15,477 bases of DNA from an uncultured Gammaproteobacteria bacterium (GTDB lineage: Bacteria; Pseudomonadota; Gammaproteobacteria; Pseudomonadales; Azotimanducaceae_A). Numbering within the stretch: position 1 is the stretch's first letter; each line of letters starts with the position of its first letter. The notes below the pieces were generated by a model. That model did not search any database and was not told where the DNA came from. It saw only the letters and a program-made list of their open reading frames with translations. Where the stretch lies: contig CAJWZG010000039.1 of the NCBI GenBank assembly GCA_913049565.1, positions 1 to 15,477 of the forward strand. The letters run 5' to 3'. The translations under genes were made by a program, and so were the position numbers. This document shows positions 13,883 to 15,477 of the stretch, piece after piece.

Positions 13883-14568
13883 TAGCTTGAGCCTCTGGGC
13901 AGAAGACTCATCGCAAACTGTCGATTGAAGTAATAGACGCTAAGCAGCACAGAAAAAGAGAATAGCAGCAGTCCGGCCGAAAGCATGTGGGCTTGGTCAT
14001 AGTTTAGGGTTTCAACGCTTTCGTAGATGGCGATAGAAATCACGCGGGTTTCGCCCGCTAGATTGCCGCCTACCATCAACACGATGCCAAACTCACCGAC
14101 CGTATGAGCAAAGGTCAGCACAGCCGCGGTGATGTAACCGTTGCGCGCCATGGGCAACACCGTAGTACGCCACGCGTACCAGGGCTTGGCACCTAATGTG
14201 GCTGCTGTTTCCAGCGGTTTTCTCCCGATTTGAGTGAACGCTGCCGTGAGCGGTTGCACCATGAACGGAAGTGAATAGACCAACGAGGCGATGACGAGAC
14301 CGGAGAACGAAAAGGCAAGTGTTGTTCCTGATAATTCGATCCATAGGCGGCCGATTACCGTATCGGGGCTAAACAGCGTTAGTAGGTAGAAACCCAGCAC
14401 GGTCGGTGGCATGACCAGTGGAATGGCGGTGAGCGCTTCAATAGCGGGTTTAAGTTTGTGTTGGCTGTGGGCAATCCACCAAGCCAGAGGTGTTGCAAGG
14501 AAGAGCAGTACCATCGTGGTAATACCTGCAAGTTTTGCTGTGAGCCATATGGCGGTTAGTTCAGTCAA
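13882..14568 (-). CDS. modB: Molybdate ABC transporter permease ModB, TTG start
   Basis: The 228-residue inner-membrane permease has about five hydrophobic segments, the usual ModB size. The conserved cytoplasmic EAA loop is ETAATLGAKPWYAWRTTVLP at 120-139, which contacts the ATPase. AIPLVMPPTVLGFYLL (48-63) and AHTVGEFGIVLMVGGN, with the conserved GEFG, are ModB/CysT family hallmarks. The frame is closed upstream by a TAA in the 14591-14611 hairpin. Between that stop and the conserved IWLTAKLA region the only plausible start is TTG at 14568, and it has no good ribosome binding site. modC follows with a 1-nt overlap. The substrate-binding gene modA, normally directly upstream, is not in the window: a methyltransferase gene occupies that place. 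The periplasmic binding protein must be encoded elsewhere or be lost. Confidence 0.92.
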   Translation of the reverse strand: MTELTAIWLTAKLAGITTMVLLFLATPLAWWIAHSQHKLKPAIEALTAIPLVMPPTVLGFYLLTLFSPDTVIGRLWIELSGTTLAFSFSGLVIASLVYSLPFMVQPLTAAFTQIGRKPLETAATLGAKPWYAWRTTVLPMARNGYITAAVLTFAHTVGEFGIVLMVGGNLAGETRVISIAIYESVETLNYDQAHMLSAGLLLFSFSVLLSVYYFNRQFAMSLLPRGSS

Positions 14569-14590
14569 AGTAAGATGGCTTGTGGTAGCA

Positions 14591-14611
14591 ACGGCAGCAT
14601 TACGCTGCCGT
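14591..14611. other. Perfect 8-bp hairpin between the methyltransferase gene and modB
   Basis: ACGGCAGC (14591-14598) and GCTGCCGT (14604-14611) are exact inverted copies around a five-base loop, ATTAC. The hairpin lies 21 nt after the methyltransferase stop and ends 22 nt before the modB TTG. No T run follows on either strand. It could be a Rho-independent-like stop, an attenuator or an mRNA processing site in front of modBC. Confidence 0.55.
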
Positions 14612-14632
14612 GTTGATCAAGGGTCGGCGAAA

Positions 14633-15472
14633 TTAAACAGCAGGTTTGCGAAACTTCAACGTCATTCGATTGGATTCCCCGATTGCTTGCATCACTGCTG
14701 CAGCCTCAGCATTGTCTTTGCTGCCCATCAGGGTTGGCGGCAAACGCCAAACGATGTCGCCGTCTTCGGGCTGATCTAATGGGTTGGCATTGATGTCTGA
14801 TGCACTTTCAAAAACAAAACCGGCTTGCTCCATTTGATCGATGACAAAGCTCTGCTTGAGATACCCGCGATTACCCTCGGCCCAGGCATCGGGTGCCTCT
14901 TCGCGCATCTGGTGTTGAACTACTCCCACAACCCCGCCTGGCTTTAATACATGGAACGCGTCATTGATCGCCGTAGTCAAAAACTCACCTTGGTTTTCAA
15001 AGCGTGCCAAATTATGCAAAGCGCGAATAAACAATACTGCGTCAGCGCTATTTTGCGCACCTTGGGGAACGGAGCCAAAGACAAATCCAGAAACGGGCGT
15101 GTCGCTGCCTTCTACCCATGTGGAGGCTTTAGCAGGCCAATCGGTTGTCCAGGTTTCCAGCTCTTGCAATCGCTCCTCGCTATAAAAACCGAACATACGC
15201 TGCATATCGACGGTATAATTCGCCCCGATAAGAGTGCCCTCGTCACCCAAGTATGGGATCAGTAACTTGCTGTACCAGCCCCCGCCAGGTAGTGCCTCTA
15301 CGACAGTCATTCCCGGTTCGATGCCAAAGAAAGTTAAGGTCTCTTGAGGGTTACGCGCGTCATAGCGCGCTTGTACAGCCTCGGGTTGGGCTGAAAGTAT
15401 GGCGCCTAAATCACCGGCAACGCCCATGGCTATGGATTGCGTATCGGTCGTCTGGGTCATATCTCCTGACAT
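14633..15472 (-). CDS. Predicted SAM-dependent methyltransferase (COG4798-like), 5' end close to the window edge
   Basis: The 279-residue product has a Rossmann-type methyltransferase layout. ETLTFFGIEPGMTVVEALPGGGWYSKLL (split here as 44-57 and 58-70) contains motif I in the COG4798 form, with Glu59 and three Gly at 63-65. A central acidic strand, DAVLFIRALHNL, leads to the catalytic-face region, and LKPGGVVGVVQHQ is the strand after motif III. COG4798 proteins as I recall them read 'FFGIKPGMTV' here, and many have signal peptides. This one shows none, but no stop closes the frame before the window edge, so the start could lie further upstream. Candidate starts are ATG 15472 and ATG 15460; an AGGAG sits too close (2 nt) to the second. 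Substrate is unknown. It precedes modB by 64 nt. Confidence 0.72.
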   Translation of the reverse strand: MSGDMTQTTDTQSIAMGVAGDLGAILSAQPEAVQARYDARNPQETLTFFGIEPGMTVVEALPGGGWYSKLLIPYLGDEGTLIGANYTVDMQRMFGFYSEERLQELETWTTDWPAKASTWVEGSDTPVSGFVFGSVPQGAQNSADAVLFIRALHNLARFENQGEFLTTAINDAFHVLKPGGVVGVVQHQMREEAPDAWAEGNRGYLKQSFVIDQMEQAGFVFESASDINANPLDQPEDGDIVWRLPPTLMGSKDNAEAAAVMQAIGESNRMTLKFRKPAV

Positions 15473-15477
15473 AGCAG

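Noticed and set aside
14633..15472. modA (molybdate-binding protein) in the position upstream of modB
   Set aside because: The protein has a methyltransferase layout and no periplasmic-binding-protein features or signal peptide.
1..15477. CRISPR array, tRNA, rRNA, insertion sequence or defence island
   Set aside because: I found no spaced repeats, cloverleaf with conserved T-loop, transposase, terminal inverted repeats, or nuclease/NTPase effector genes beyond exonuclease III and ModC.

Overview
The window reads as an ordinary chromosomal stretch of a Gram-negative bacterium with moderate GC and close gene packing. The mix of genes fits an aerobic marine gammaproteobacterium of the Halieaceae/Cellvibrionales kind: a nitronate monooxygenase, a Delta3,Delta2-enoyl-CoA isomerase-like crotonase, an HpcH/HpaI aldolase, a DUF1330 protein, a carotenoid cleavage oxygenase, a Nu-class GST and a secreted 'GKPDLSG / WDGDTL' family protein. 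That placement is inferred from gene content alone. I see no rRNA, tRNA, CRISPR array, insertion sequence, phage gene or attachment site.

Layout. Positions 2-5764 (+) hold five genes: a 5'-truncated nitronate monooxygenase, a secreted protein of unknown function, an Eis-like GNAT acetyltransferase, a class C beta-lactamase-fold serine hydrolase and, 10 nt later, a Fes/esterase-D type alpha/beta hydrolase. Positions 5765-6520 lack an intact gene but contain, on the minus strand, an XRE-type regulator broken by a frameshift at a six-base G tract and by an in-frame TGA. Positions 6521-7615 (+) hold a DUF1330 protein and a crotonase. Positions 7643-8685 (-) hold a small DUF6966-like protein followed by a GST. 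A divergent intergenic region leads to 8903-12743 (+): HpcH/HpaI aldolase, YugP-type membrane zinc peptidase, exonuclease III and a carotenoid oxygenase. Positions 12785-15472 (-) hold a predicted methyltransferase, then modB and modC of a molybdate importer whose stop and start codons overlap. No modA lies between them or next to them in the window.

How the genes fit together. Only a few groupings are supported: the two hydrolases (10-nt spacing), DUF1330 with the crotonase (30 nt), the DUF6966-like gene with the GST (11 nt), and modB-modC (1-nt overlap). The others are single-function enzymes sharing a strand. The NMO, crotonase, aldolase, GST and carotenoid oxygenase suggest a catabolic, lipophilic-compound lifestyle, but no complete pathway is visible.

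I did not find a convincing new multi-gene system. The most unusual observations are the doubly broken XRE gene, the modA-less modBC pair with TTG and GTG starts behind a perfect 8-bp hairpin, and short tandem duplications that sit exactly on the stop codons of two minus-strand genes where they meet convergent neighbours.
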